This document shows positions 1 through 8,246 of a stretch of 64,000 nucleotides of DNA, piece after piece (position 1 is the stretch's first letter; every line of letters starts with the position of its first letter). Origin of the DNA: Poriferisodalis multihospitum (GTDB lineage: Bacteria; Actinomycetota; Acidimicrobiia; Acidimicrobiales; Poriferisodalaceae). A program made the position numbers and the translations under genes. The notes beneath the pieces were generated by a model. That model ran no database searches. It was given only the letters and a program-made list of their open reading frames with translations, and was not told the DNA's origin. The DNA is taken from NCBI GenBank assembly GCA_028278755.1, contig JAPYOI010000062.1, forward strand, positions 15,381 to 79,380. Direction: 5' to 3'.

Positions 1-729
1 CCCGCAGCCGTCACACGGCCCTACTTCGATCGCGGGCTGCCGGTCGGGCAGATCTACGGGTCCACCGAGACCGCCCCGATTGCGGTGCACTTGCGCTGCG
101 ACGAGGCGGCCGGCCATCCGGGCTCGTGCGGCAAGCCGTCCACGATGTGCGAGGTGCGCATCGTCACCGATGCCGGGACCGACGCGGAGCCAGGCGAGCA
201 CGGCGAGCTGTGGGTGCGCGGGCCGAGCGTGCTGCGGGAGTACTGGAACGATCCGCAGTCCACCGCCGAGGCCCTCACGGACGGCTGGTTCCACACGGGC
301 GACATCGGGCACGCCGACGCCGACGGCTGGATCTTCATCGACGATCGCCGCACCGACTTGATCATCTCCGGGGGCGAGAACATCTACCCCGCCGAGCTTG
401 AGGAAGCGCTCTCGGGCACTGACCTTGTCGCCGAAGCGACCGTCGTGGGCGTGCCCCACGAGCGCTGGGGCGCGGTGCCCGTGATCGTGGCCGTGCGTGC
501 CTCAGGTGGCGCAGACGCAGGTGCGCCCGATGCCGACGACGAGACCGCTGCCGAGCTGCTGCGGCTGTTCGATGGGCGGCTCGCACGCTTCAAGCACCCC
601 AAGGCCGTCCTCTGGCTGGACGCACTGCCGCGCACCGCCTTGGGGAAAGTGCGCAAGCACGAGGTGAAGGCGCTGCTTGCGGCACGCCGCTCGACACACG
701 ACGACGGGAGAACCCCCCATGAGCGATGA
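1..729 (+). CDS. Acyl-CoA synthetase (AMP-forming), C-terminal part
   Basis: This is the 3' part of a gene that starts before the window; 242 residues are visible. It belongs to the adenylate-forming (ANL) superfamily, which activates a carboxylic acid as acyl-AMP and transfers it to CoA. Visible motifs are YGSTE at residues 19-23 (adenine and Mg binding), the TGD motif at 99-101, the hinge DRRTDLIISGGENIYP at 115-130 and the catalytic lysine in ALGKVRK near residue 216. The hinge has Thr where Lys is common. The acid substrate cannot be told from this part. The stop overlaps the start of the following dehydrogenase by 11 bases, so the two are probably co-translated. Confidence 0.9.
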   Translation, partial: PAAVTRPYFDRGLPVGQIYGSTETAPIAVHLRCDEAAGHPGSCGKPSTMCEVRIVTDAGTDAEPGEHGELWVRGPSVLREYWNDPQSTAEALTDGWFHTGDIGHADADGWIFIDDRRTDLIISGGENIYPAELEEALSGTDLVAEATVVGVPHERWGAVPVIVAVRASGGADAGAPDADDETAAELLRLFDGRLARFKHPKAVLWLDALPRTALGKVRKHEVKALLAARRSTHDDGRTPHER

Positions 730-1657
730 CCCGATCAGCCACCAGTCCGGCGACAGCCCCGCAGAGCCAGCGCCGGAGCCGGCCGACGTCGCCTTCATCG
801 GACTCGGCGTCATGGGCTACCCCATGGCCGGTCACCTCGCGGCGTCCGGGCACCGGGTGGCTGTCTTCAACCGAACCGCAACCGTGGCGCAGCGGTGGTC
901 GGGCGAGCACTCGGGTCGAGTCGCCGCGACGCCGGCGGATGCGGCCGGCGGCGCCGAGATCGTGTTCATGTGCGTCGGCGCTGACGACGACGTGCGAACG
1001 GTCGCCTACGGCGATGACGGGGCATTGGGAGCTATGAGTGAAAGCGCTGTCCTCGTTGATCACACGACTGCCTCGGCCGATCTCGCACGCGAGCTCGCAG
1101 CTGCCTGTGCCGAGCGACGAGTGGGCTTTGTGGACGCGCCGGTGTCGGGCGGCGAGGCCGGAGCACAGGGCGGCGTGCTGACCGTCATGTGCGGCGGCGA
1201 CAGCGAGGACTTCGAGCGGGTTCGCCCAGCGATGGGGGCGTATGCCCGGGCGGTCACGCTCATCGGGCCCGCCGGATCAGGCCAGCTCACCAAGATGGTC
1301 AACCAGATCTGCATCGCCGGGTTGGTGCAGGCACTGTCGGAAGGCCTTGAATTCGGCCGCCGTGCCGACCTCGACCTCGACGCTGTGCTGGACACCATCT
1401 CGAAGGGCGCAGCTGGCTCGTGGCAGATGTCCAACCGCGGCACCACAATGACAGCCGACGAGTTCGAATTCGGCTTCGCTGTGGACTGGATGCGCAAGGA
1501 CCTCGGCATCGTGCTCGCCGAGGCGCAGCGCAACGGCGCGTTCCTGCCGGTCACCTCACTCGTCGATCAGTTCTACAAACGTGTCCAGGAACTCGGCGGC
1601 GGACGCTGGGACACCTCGAGCCTCATCACCCTCTTGCGCCCCCCAGGATCTCCCTGA
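719..1657 (+). CDS. NAD-dependent beta-hydroxyacid dehydrogenase (3-hydroxyisobutyrate dehydrogenase family)
   Basis: The 312-residue protein has the family's N-terminal Rossmann motif GLGVMGYPMAGHLA (about 28-41), the substrate-binding motif DAPVSGGEAGAQGG (about 139-152) and the catalytic lysine in GQLTKMVNQ (Lys192), then an all-helical C-terminal half. Members oxidise 3-hydroxyisobutyrate, tartronate semialdehyde or related short hydroxyacids; the exact substrate is not decided here. The ATG at 719 is preceded by GGGAG at 706-710 with good spacing and lies inside the end of the acyl-CoA synthetase. The acyl-CoA partner gene would fit valine or branched-acid breakdown, but this is inference. 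Confidence 0.88.
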   Translation: MSDDPISHQSGDSPAEPAPEPADVAFIGLGVMGYPMAGHLAASGHRVAVFNRTATVAQRWSGEHSGRVAATPADAAGGAEIVFMCVGADDDVRTVAYGDDGALGAMSESAVLVDHTTASADLARELAAACAERRVGFVDAPVSGGEAGAQGGVLTVMCGGDSEDFERVRPAMGAYARAVTLIGPAGSGQLTKMVNQICIAGLVQALSEGLEFGRRADLDLDAVLDTISKGAAGSWQMSNRGTTMTADEFEFGFAVDWMRKDLGIVLAEAQRNGAFLPVTSLVDQFYKRVQELGGGRWDTSSLITLLRPPGSP

Positions 1658-1679
1658 CTCGGAGACGGTGTGTGACCGG

Positions 1680-1685
1680 TACCGT
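1680..1685 (+). promoter_or_regulatory. -10 box of the class V aminotransferase gene
   Basis: TACCGT lies 8 bases before the GTG at 1694, and no Shine-Dalgarno sequence is present. A transcript starting at or next to the GTG is inferred. Confidence 0.4.
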
Positions 1686-1693
1686 GCGGGCCC

Positions 1694-2776
1694 GTGACAC
1701 ACAGCGACCGAATCCTGATGGGCCCGGGGCCTTCCAATCCCTATCCCGAGGTGATGGAGGCGTTCACCCGCCCGGTGCTGGGCCACCTCGACCCGGAGTT
1801 CATCGCCCTGCTGGACGAGACCAACGACCGGCTGCGGACTGTGTGGCAGACGGACAACCTGCTCACGTTTCCGGTCAGCGCCACCGGGTCCGCGGGCATG
1901 GAAGCCGCGTTCTGCAACTTCGTCCAGCCTGACGACACCGTCGTCATCGGCGTCAACGGCGTCTTCGGCACGCGCATGTGCGATGTAGCAGCACGGTGCG
2001 GTGCCGACGTCGTGGCGGTGAACGAGGAATGGGGCCGCGCCATCGATCCGCAGCGACTGATCGACGCCCATCCCTCACCGAGAATCATCGCCGTTGTGCA
2101 CGCCGAAACGTCCACCGGCGTGCGCAACGACATCGCGCCGCTCGGCCAGGGCAAGGGCGATGCCCTGCTGCTCGTCGACTGTGTCACCTCTCTGGGGGGC
2201 ATCGAGGTCGACATCGACGGCTGGGCCGTCGACATCGCCTACAGCGGCACGCAGAAGTGCCTCGGCGTGCCCCCCGGCCTCGCGCCCCTCACTGTCAGTG
2301 ATAGGGCGCTGGAATCGCTCGTCGAGCGGCCCCAGAGCTGGTACCTGGACCTGAACATGATCCGGGCGTATGTCGTGGGCGAAGGCGCCCGCGCCTACCA
2401 CCACACCGCACCGATCTCCATGCTCTATGCACTGCACGCCGGCCTCGGCGCCGTACTCGACGAAGGGCTCCAGAACGCGTGGACTCGTCACCAGGCCTGC
2501 GGCGACGAACTGCACGCGCGCCTGCCCGAGCTCGGATTCGGGCTGTGGGCCCAAGAGGGCCACCGCCTGCCCGAGCTCACCACTGTCACTCTGCCGGACG
2601 GCCTCGACGACGCTGCCGGGCGTCGTGCCCTGCTGGACCGCTACGGCATCGAGGTGGGCGGCGGGCTCGGACCTGTTGCCGGAAAGGTGTGGCGCATCGG
2701 CTGCATGGGGCACACGGCGCGGATGCGCAACGTCAGGATGCTGCTGGGAGCGCTGGAAGAACTTGTGAGCGGCTGA
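1694..2776 (+). CDS. Class V aminotransferase (alanine-glyoxylate / serine-pyruvate type)
   Basis: The 360-residue PLP enzyme begins with the typical MGPGPSNPYPEV segment, carries SATGSAGMEA (phosphate-binding region, about 62-71), the cofactor aspartate in LLVDCVTSLGG and the PLP lysine in YSGTQKCLGVPPG (Lys188). Family members transfer amino groups between alanine or serine and glyoxylate or pyruvate. Start: GTG at 1694, just after a TACCGT box; an in-frame ATG at 1718 is the alternative. It follows the hydroxyacid dehydrogenase by 36 bases. If that enzyme acts on tartronate semialdehyde or a related acid, both could serve glyoxylate or serine metabolism, but this is only suggested by position. 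Confidence 0.87.
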   Translation: MTHSDRILMGPGPSNPYPEVMEAFTRPVLGHLDPEFIALLDETNDRLRTVWQTDNLLTFPVSATGSAGMEAAFCNFVQPDDTVVIGVNGVFGTRMCDVAARCGADVVAVNEEWGRAIDPQRLIDAHPSPRIIAVVHAETSTGVRNDIAPLGQGKGDALLLVDCVTSLGGIEVDIDGWAVDIAYSGTQKCLGVPPGLAPLTVSDRALESLVERPQSWYLDLNMIRAYVVGEGARAYHHTAPISMLYALHAGLGAVLDEGLQNAWTRHQACGDELHARLPELGFGLWAQEGHRLPELTTVTLPDGLDDAAGRRALLDRYGIEVGGGLGPVAGKVWRIGCMGHTARMRNVRMLLGALEELVSG

Positions 2777-2783
2777 GCGCCCG

Positions 2784-2800
2784 GCGGCCTGATGGGCCGC
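2784..2800. terminator. Hairpin between convergent genes
   Basis: GCGGCC and GGCCGC (2784-2789 and 2795-2800) flank a 5-base loop in the 33-base gap between the stops of the aminotransferase and the Rieske gene. There is no T-run, so termination is only suggested. Confidence 0.35.
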
Positions 2801-2809
2801 GACGCTCGC

Positions 2810-3988
2810 TCAAGGCGTCGGGTGCAGTGGCAGCAGTTCCTGGCCCAGCGCAGCCCGGTAGGTGTTGTGGAAGTGATGCAACGCCGGCTCGTTGCGCCCG
2901 AACACGACATTTTCGAGCGCGCCGCTGTTGGCCGAACGCTGCTGGCTGGCGCTCATCACATAGTCCTCGTCGCGGATGACGTTGCTGAATGCCCGCGACG
3001 CCTCGGCCATGAAATCGAACTCGGCGTCGTCGCGAGCGATGCCGGGCCGCAGGTAGAAGGAGATCTGGCTGGTGTGGCGGCCGGGCTCGGTCGGGTGGGG
3101 ATAGGCCCGTACCAGGAACAGCACCTCGCGCGACGGGATGAGCTGCACGTTCGGGAACAGCCAGTACACCGGCAGTCCATAGCGGGTGATGTCCCACTCC
3201 GACGGCGGCCGCTCACGTGCGTCCTCGATGGAGCGGCGGCACAGAATCAGCCGGTGATGGCGCCCGAACTCGTCGTAGCACTGCACGTTGCCGTAGAAGT
3301 CATTCGACAGCGTGTCGGAGTGCAGCACGGGGAAGTGGTAGGTCTCGCCGAACGTGTCCATGGCGAGCTTCCAGTTGCAGCCGACCTCGTAGGTGTCACA
3401 GCCCAGCCACTGCAACCTGCCGAAGTCCCAGCCCGCGAAGTCGGCGGCGAGCTCGTCGCCCAGCAGCGCATCGGGGTCGAGCGTGCCACCGGGCTGGGGG
3501 TGCACCCACAGCAGGCCGTGACGCTCGACCGCTGGCAGCTCCACCAGCCCCAGGTCGTCGCGGTCGAGCTCGCCGAAGTGATCCGACTTCGGCAGGCCCA
3601 CAAGCGCGCCGTCGGCGTCGTAGGTCCAGTTGTGGAACGGGCAGGCAAATCGGCGCTTGCGCCCGCGCGGCTCGGCCTCGATGACCACGCCGCGGTGGCG
3701 GCAGGAATTCACGAACGCCCGGAACCGGCCGCTCGGCGATCGCACGAGCAGCATCGGCGTGCCCAGATCGTCTTGGGTCATGAATGAGCCGACCTCGGGC
3801 AAGTCGCCCGACAGCCCCACCATCTGGGGGTGGGTGTCGAAGAACTCGCGCCGCTCGATGCGTGCGAGCTCGCGGTCGGTATAGGAGGACGTGGGGTTGT
3901 AGCGCACGCCGCCGGCATCCACGTTGGTGCCGGAGTCGAGCCGCGCCAGCAGTGTCTTGATATGGCTGACCTGTTCAGCGTGCTCCAC
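2810..3988 (-). CDS. Rieske non-heme iron oxygenase, alpha subunit type
   Basis: The 392-residue protein has an N-terminal Rieske [2Fe-2S] domain with Cys96-x-His98 (SCRHRG) and Cys116-x2-His119 (CPFHNW). The C-terminal catalytic domain has the mononuclear iron ligands in NWKLAMDTFGETYHFPVLH (His218, His223) and a likely third acidic ligand in the C-terminal part. Such enzymes use O2 and reduced ferredoxin to hydroxylate or demethylate aromatic or other hydrophobic substrates; the substrate is unknown. No dedicated reductase gene is adjacent; the flavoprotein at 26177 is of ferredoxin-reductase type but far away. Start: GTG at 3988, preceded by CATACT 7 bases upstream, a variant of the leaderless -10 seen elsewhere here. 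Confidence 0.9.
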   Translation of the reverse strand: MEHAEQVSHIKTLLARLDSGTNVDAGGVRYNPTSSYTDRELARIERREFFDTHPQMVGLSGDLPEVGSFMTQDDLGTPMLLVRSPSGRFRAFVNSCRHRGVVIEAEPRGRKRRFACPFHNWTYDADGALVGLPKSDHFGELDRDDLGLVELPAVERHGLLWVHPQPGGTLDPDALLGDELAADFAGWDFGRLQWLGCDTYEVGCNWKLAMDTFGETYHFPVLHSDTLSNDFYGNVQCYDEFGRHHRLILCRRSIEDARERPPSEWDITRYGLPVYWLFPNVQLIPSREVLFLVRAYPHPTEPGRHTSQISFYLRPGIARDDAEFDFMAEASRAFSNVIRDEDYVMSASQQRSANSGALENVVFGRNEPALHHFHNTYRAALGQELLPLHPTP

Positions 3989-4029
3989 GGTCGGCAGTAT
4001 GCCAGCACGCGGCGCCGCAGAACAGCCGC

Positions 4030-4890
4030 TCAGCGAAGCCAGTCGTTGAACTCAGGCTGCCGCTTGGACAGGAAGGCCGAGACACCTTCGGCAGCATCGG
4101 GCAGGTGATCGGTGATCGCCGTCTTGGAAGCGATCTCGTCGAGGGACTGTTCCCACGTCATCTCGGCAGCCAGCAGGATCGATCGCTTGAGCATGCGCAT
4201 CGCCACCTGCGGTCCGTCGGCCATCTCGGCTGCGAGTTCGGCGGCCGCAGCAGGAAGCTGCTCGTCGTCGACCACATCGTGCACCAGCCCGAGCTCGTGT
4301 GCGGTGTCGGCATCCACGATCCGCTTGCGCATCATGAAGTCGGTCGCTCGAGCGACACCAAGGTGCTGCACCAGCAGCCACTGGCCCCCCTCGTCTGGAA
4401 GCAGGCCGAAGCGAAGCGTCGCCGATCCCATCCGGGCTGATCGTGCCGCGATCCGGAAGTCGCATGCAAGGGCGAAGCTGAAGCCTGTCTGGATCGCGAA
4501 GCCGTTGATGGCCGCGACCGTCAGCTTGTCCAGACGGCGCACAGCGGTGTTGACGGCCTGGGAGATCGTCCGCAGGCTGTTGTACGTGCCAGCGGCGTTG
4601 TGGTGCCCGCCGAAGATTTCCGGCGTTGCCGAGGGATGCTCCGCCTCATAGCTGCCCAGGTTGTCTCCGGCCCAGAACGCCCGGCCCTGACCAGTGAACA
4701 GCAGTACCCGCACAGCGTCATCCATCTGAGCCTGGGTGATCAGCTCGATCAGGTCGCGCTTCGTCGAGTGGGTCGAAGCGTTCATCGACTCGGGCCGGTT
4801 GAACGTCACCGTCAGCACTCCGTTCGAGTCCAGCGCCTGGGAGAATCCGAAGTACTCGGTGTCCAGGTAGCCGGCTTGTTCGCTTGACAT
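4030..4890 (-). CDS. Enoyl-CoA hydratase/isomerase family protein
   Basis: The 286-residue crotonase-fold protein has the first oxyanion-hole segment GRAFWAGDNLG (about 69-79), the second in AINGFAIQTGFSFALACDFRIA, and LRFGLLPDEGG, where the catalytic acidic residues sit. The ATG at 4890 is chosen because AGGGGG lies about 9 bases upstream and the homologous core starts just after it; the frame stays open far upstream but without family similarity. Members hydrate or isomerise enoyl-CoA in beta-oxidation. The last helices are present, so the gene looks complete. Substrate range cannot be deduced. Confidence 0.88.
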   Translation of the reverse strand: MSSEQAGYLDTEYFGFSQALDSNGVLTVTFNRPESMNASTHSTKRDLIELITQAQMDDAVRVLLFTGQGRAFWAGDNLGSYEAEHPSATPEIFGGHHNAAGTYNSLRTISQAVNTAVRRLDKLTVAAINGFAIQTGFSFALACDFRIAARSARMGSATLRFGLLPDEGGQWLLVQHLGVARATDFMMRKRIVDADTAHELGLVHDVVDDEQLPAAAAELAAEMADGPQVAMRMLKRSILLAAEMTWEQSLDEIASKTAITDHLPDAAEGVSAFLSKRQPEFNDWLR

Positions 4891-4985
4891 GGTTCGTTGC
4901 CCCCTGCGCCAGGTGATCCGCTCCGAGGCGGGTCGCATGCTGAACCTAGTGAAAAGGCGGACCGATGCGCCGATCTGCTGCTCGG

Positions 4986-4991
4986 TACGCT
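4986..4991 (+). promoter_or_regulatory. -10 box of the 4999 gene
   Basis: TACGCT ends exactly 7 bases before the GTG at 4999. It is the main support for that start. Confidence 0.4.
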
Positions 4992-4998
4992 GCCCGTC

Positions 4999-5394
4999 GT
5001 GGCTCCTGAAACCGGCCGCGCAGGCGAGGCGCCGCCTGCGCCCATTGCCCCGTTTGCTCCGTTCGACGGCGTGCTCATGCTGCGACTCGACACCGAGACG
5101 CCTGCAGGCGACCGCACCTACTACGTCACACCGTTCGTCACCGACGGCGGCCGGCTGTTCGTGTTCGATGAACCGGGCGATCGGAGCGATGCCCTCGAGG
5201 AACTGCTCGTGGGCAATCGCACAACGATCAGCTCCGCCTCCACCGGCGAGCTGAGCATCGGCGCCGTCGGGCGCTACCCGTCGTCGGAGGAGGAGGCATG
5301 GGCGCGTGACGCCTGCTCGGCGCGCTTCTTCTACGACCAGGCCTTGCAGGACCTCGCCCAGCTCGGCGGGCTGGTGACGCTGCACCCCGCCTGA
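4999..5394 (+). CDS. Hypothetical protein, about 131 residues
   Basis: I do not recognise a family. The GTG at 4999 is chosen because a TACGCT box lies 7 bases upstream; the frame also opens further back to 4897. After a Pro/Ala-rich N-terminus the protein has a central part that looks like beta strands (GVLMLRLDTETPAG, YYVTPFVTDGGRLFVFDEPG) and an acidic, helical C-terminus ending QDLAQLGGLVTLHPA. There is no signal peptide or membrane segment. It lies 29 bases before the LLM oxidoreductase on the same strand. Codon third positions are GC-rich as in real genes. Confidence 0.6.
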   Translation: MAPETGRAGEAPPAPIAPFAPFDGVLMLRLDTETPAGDRTYYVTPFVTDGGRLFVFDEPGDRSDALEELLVGNRTTISSASTGELSIGAVGRYPSSEEEAWARDACSARFFYDQALQDLAQLGGLVTLHPA

Positions 5395-5410
5395 GCTTCC
5401 ACTAGCGATC

Positions 5411-5416
5411 TAGGGT
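5411..5416 (+). promoter_or_regulatory. -10 box of the LLM oxidoreductase gene
   Basis: TAGGGT with a 7-base spacer to the GTG at 5424. No ribosome binding site is visible in the 29-base gap after the preceding stop. Confidence 0.45.
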
Positions 5417-5423
5417 TCCGGGC

Positions 5424-6491
5424 GTGCGCACAGCCATCGGGTTCGGAGGGCCGGCGTCGGGCAAGCGGCGCGACTGGGACGAACAGGTCGAGTTCCTGCG
5501 GGAGGCCGACCGCCTCGGCGTCGACATCCTGTGGTCGGCTGAGGCATGGGGCATGGACGGTGTCAGCACGCTGGCCTACCTCGCTGCGGTAACCGAACGC
5601 TGCCAGCTCGGCACGGGCATCTTGCAGATCTCGGCCCGCGCCCCGGTCATGACAGCGATGACCGCGCTCTCGCTCGCGGCAATGACCGGTGACCGGTTCA
5701 TCCTGGGGCTCGGGGTCAGCGGGCCGCAGGTGGTCGAGGGCCTGCACGGGGTGCGCTTTGGCGACCCGCTGGGACGGCTGCGCGAGACAGTGGACATCTG
5801 CCGCCAGGCCTTTGCCGGCGAGAAGATCGCCTACGACGGCCGCCACCATGTGCTCCCGCTGCCAGGCGGGCAGGGCAAGTCGTTGCGACTCGCGCAGCCC
5901 GCCAACGATTCGATCGAGATCTGGCTCGCGACCCTCGGTCCCAAGTCTCTGCGCTACACCGGCGAGGCCGCCGACGGCTGGGTCGGCGTGTGCTTCGTGC
6001 CGAGTCGCCCCGAGGTCACCTGGGGTCAGGTAGTGGACGCAGTTGCAGCCGCAGGACGCCCGCCGGGCTCGGTGGCCTGCCAGGCCGGCGGCGCAGTCGA
6101 GTTCGGCGACGATCTCGACGCCCTCATCGAGCCGCGGCGACCTGGCCTTGCGTTCACGCTGGGCGCCATGGGATCGGCCACCGCCAACTTCTACAACGAC
6201 GCCTACCGCCGAGCAGGCTTCGAAGCAGAGTGCCGCCACGTGCAGCACCTGTGGCTCGACGGCGACCGGGCCGCAGCAGCGGCTGCAGTCCCGGATCGAC
6301 TCGTGACCGAGACCAACTTCTTGGGCACCCACGAACAGGTCATGAACCAAGTGCGGGCGTACCGAGACGCCGGCGTGGATGTCCTGCGCCTGCAGCCTGA
6401 AGGGCCGACCGCCGCAGCCCGGCTGGACACGCTGGCGGCGATGATCGACATCGTCCAAGCCGTCAACGCCGAGCCCGCCGGGGCGACCTGA
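5424..6491 (+). CDS. LLM-class F420-dependent oxidoreductase
   Basis: The 355-residue protein is of the bacterial luciferase-like monooxygenase family. N-terminal FLREADRLGVDILWSAEAWGMD, LGTGILQISARAPVMTAMTAL and FILGLGVSGPQVVEG are typical of the actinobacterial F420-dependent branch (TIM barrel). Such enzymes transfer hydride between F420 and alcohols, aldehydes or enoyl compounds. F420 rather than FMN is inferred from these motifs and from the actinobacterial background. The leaderless GTG at 5424 gives a family-typical start (MRTAIGFGG). Substrate unknown. Confidence 0.85.
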   Translation: MRTAIGFGGPASGKRRDWDEQVEFLREADRLGVDILWSAEAWGMDGVSTLAYLAAVTERCQLGTGILQISARAPVMTAMTALSLAAMTGDRFILGLGVSGPQVVEGLHGVRFGDPLGRLRETVDICRQAFAGEKIAYDGRHHVLPLPGGQGKSLRLAQPANDSIEIWLATLGPKSLRYTGEAADGWVGVCFVPSRPEVTWGQVVDAVAAAGRPPGSVACQAGGAVEFGDDLDALIEPRRPGLAFTLGAMGSATANFYNDAYRRAGFEAECRHVQHLWLDGDRAAAAAAVPDRLVTETNFLGTHEQVMNQVRAYRDAGVDVLRLQPEGPTAAARLDTLAAMIDIVQAVNAEPAGAT

Positions 6492-6510
6492 CTGGGGCCG
6501 GCCGTGTCAC

Positions 6511-6516
6511 TACCGT
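6511..6516 (+). promoter_or_regulatory. -10 box of msrB
   Basis: TACCGT ends 7 bases before the ATG at 6524. It favours that ATG over the GTG codons at 6515 and 6518, one of which lies inside the box. Confidence 0.45.
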
Positions 6517-6523
6517 GGTGCAC

Positions 6524-6949
6524 ATGACTGGGCAATCTGAGACTGGACGCGCTGTTGCGTTCACCGAATCCGAGTTGCGCGAGCGGTTGACGCCGATGCA
6601 GTACCACGTCACCCAGGAAGCAGGAACCGAGCGTCCGTTCACCGGCGAGACATGGGACAACCACGATGTCGGCGCGTATCACTGCATCGTGTGCGGTGCC
6701 GAGCTGTTCGACTCAGCGACGAAGTTCGAGAGCGGTTCGGGCTGGCCCAGCTTCACCCAGCCTGTTTCCGGCGAGGCTGTGGACACCGAGGTCGATCGCT
6801 CGTACGGCATGATCCGCACCGAGGTGATGTGCAAGGCCTGCGGGGCGCACCTCGGCCACGTGTTCCCGGACGGTCCCCGTCCGACCGGTGACCGGTTCTG
6901 CATGAACTCGGCGTCGCTGCAGTTCGCGCCCGCCGAAGAATCGGGCTGA
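6524..6949 (+). CDS. msrB: Peptide-methionine (R)-S-oxide reductase MsrB
   Basis: This 141-residue enzyme reduces methionine-R-sulfoxide in proteins. It shows the zinc-binding pairs Cys54-x2-Cys57 (HCIVCGAELF) and Cys103-x2-Cys106 (CKACGAHLGHVF), the segment SGSGWPSF and the catalytic Cys126 in RFCMNSASLQF. The usual motif is R-x-C-x-N-x-x-S, so Asn and Ser are kept. The catalytic position is a normal cysteine codon, not TGA. Its stop is 5 bases from the convergent stop of the MerR gene at 6955. Confidence 0.95.
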   Translation: MTGQSETGRAVAFTESELRERLTPMQYHVTQEAGTERPFTGETWDNHDVGAYHCIVCGAELFDSATKFESGSGWPSFTQPVSGEAVDTEVDRSYGMIRTEVMCKACGAHLGHVFPDGPRPTGDRFCMNSASLQFAPAEESG

Positions 6950-6954
6950 GTTCG

Positions 6955-7542
6955 CTATTCCAAGTCGAGGCTGAGCTGGGCGGCGATGGGCTCGTCGGGC
7001 AGCAGCTTCACGACGTCCGCGTCGAGTTCACGGCGAACGCCCGCCACCGGCAGCACGGTCAGCATCGCCGCCTGACCCTGGCGCAGCAGGCTGAGCACCC
7101 GATCATCGTCAGCCCACAACACGTCGCTGCCGCTGATGACGATGTTCGCCGAGGCAACCTCGCCGCCGAGCTGGTTGCGCAGATAGTCGAACGCTCGGGC
7201 AATCGACTTCAGGTCGATGCCTTGGTCGCGCATCTTCTTCGCGATCTTGAACTCGACGAGGTCGTTGTAGGAATACCGGCGCCGAGAGCCGCTGCCCTCG
7301 GCCTGAGCGACTGATGGTTGCACCAGGCCCTTGCGGGCCCAGTGATCGAGCTGGCGGTAGCTGATCCCGACGATTTTCTCAGCCTGCTTGCTGGAGAATC
7401 CCTCGACAATGGCTCCTGCCACCTCCGGCGCGGCCTCGCCAGACACGTCGGCACTCGCCGAGGTGGCGGCAGGCTGTGACGGCGCGCCGGCTTCTTGCGA
7501 CGTCGTCGGCACAGGGTCGGAAGCTGGTTGCTGGCCGGCCAT
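6955..7542 (-). CDS. MerR-family transcriptional regulator (second MerR of the GarA/FtsR cluster)
   Basis: The 195-residue protein has a disordered Ala/Pro/Thr-rich N-terminus (about 1-55) and a winged helix with SYRQLDHWARKGLVQPS and SRRRYSYNDLVEFKIAKKM, the MerR DNA-binding pattern. The C-terminal domain carries no cysteine cluster, so it is unlikely to be a metal sensor. It corresponds in order and architecture to the second MerR gene (Rv1830-like) after the bifunctional nuclease in mycobacteria. The ATG at 7542 is chosen over an upstream start because AGGAGAGGAG precedes it with ideal spacing. The upstream region holds a promoter and a 15-base palindrome. Confidence 0.88.
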   Translation of the reverse strand: MAGQQPASDPVPTTSQEAGAPSQPAATSASADVSGEAAPEVAGAIVEGFSSKQAEKIVGISYRQLDHWARKGLVQPSVAQAEGSGSRRRYSYNDLVEFKIAKKMRDQGIDLKSIARAFDYLRNQLGGEVASANIVISGSDVLWADDDRVLSLLRQGQAAMLTVLPVAGVRRELDADVVKLLPDEPIAAQLSLDLE

Positions 7543-7558
7543 CGGTATCTCCTCTCCT

Positions 7559-7573
7559 GCGTGGGTCACACGC
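7559..7573. promoter_or_regulatory. Palindrome in the leader of the MerR gene
   Basis: GCGTG and CACGC flank a 5-base centre, 17 bases upstream of the start codon. MerR proteins bind such dyads, so autoregulation is possible but unproven. Confidence 0.3.
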
Positions 7574-7622
7574 AGCAAATCACACCCTGCGAACTACCGG
7601 GCTGTGATCTGCACGTTCACAA

Positions 7623-7652
7623 AGCGTACGGGGACCAGTCGCGCCAGCGCAA
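7623..7652 (-). promoter_or_regulatory. Promoter for the MerR gene
   Basis: TTGCGC (7647-7652) and TACGCT (7623-7628) with an 18-base spacer on the minus strand would give a leader of roughly 75 bases, in keeping with the strong ribosome binding site of this gene. Confidence 0.4.
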
Positions 7653-7715
7653 GAGGCCCCTCAGGACGAGCATCGAACAATCGATCGGCCGCAGCGGCGG
7701 TGGGGCCGCCGCGCC

Positions 7716-8240
7716 TCACTCTTTTTCGCCGGCCTCCGCCGCGGGACCGAAATCGTCGGGCTGCACGTCGTCCAAGAACTGCTTGAACTCGTCGAGGAGC
7801 TCATCGGGGTCGACATCGTCGGGGGGATCCGCGGGGAGCTCGATGATCTGCCCCGCTTCGTCCAGCACCGACTCGCTGGCGAAGATGGGCGTGTCGGCCC
7901 GCACGGCCAGTGCGACGGCATCGCTCGGCCGGGCGGAGATCGTGTGGGTGTCCGAGCCGATGGTGACCTCCATCTCGGCGAAGAAGGTGCGATCGCGCAA
8001 GTCGGTGACTGTCACCTTGACCAGCGTCGCTCCGAGGACATCCAAGATGGCCGCCATCAGGTCGTGCGTGAGGGGCCTCGGCACGCGAATCTGCTCGATG
8101 CCGCGATAGATCGCCTGGGCCTCGGGGGTATCGATGACCACCGGCAGCACTCGCTGAGAACCGCCGGTCTCACGCAGCAACAAGAGCGGGCTCTGCGAGG
8201 GCATCTCCACCTGCACGCCAAGAAGCTCCATCTCGACCAT
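7716..8240 (-). CDS. Bifunctional nuclease (BFN/DUF151) domain protein
   Basis: The 174-residue protein begins MVEMELLGVQVEMPSQSPLLLLRE, then VLPVVIDTPEAQAI, HDLMAAILDVLGATLVKVTVTDL and ISARPSDAVALAVRADTPIFASESVLDEAG, all hallmarks of the BFN family. The C-terminus is an acidic tail rich in Asp and Glu. BFN members are reported as nucleases in plants; the bacterial role is not settled. It lies between two MerR genes exactly as Rv1829 does in mycobacteria. It has its own -10 box, so it may be transcribed apart from the upstream FHA-MerR pair. Confidence 0.9.
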   Translation of the reverse strand: MVEMELLGVQVEMPSQSPLLLLRETGGSQRVLPVVIDTPEAQAIYRGIEQIRVPRPLTHDLMAAILDVLGATLVKVTVTDLRDRTFFAEMEVTIGSDTHTISARPSDAVALAVRADTPIFASESVLDEAGQIIELPADPPDDVDPDELLDEFKQFLDDVQPDDFGPAAEAGEKE

Positions 8241-8246
8241 GCCCGC

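Noticed and set aside
2792..3787. 331-codon open frame antisense to the Rieske gene
   Set aside because: The Rieske protein has all metal ligands in order; the antisense frame has none.
6899..6901. Selenocysteine in MsrB
   Set aside because: The catalytic codon is TGC (Cys126), so this MsrB is an ordinary Cys form.
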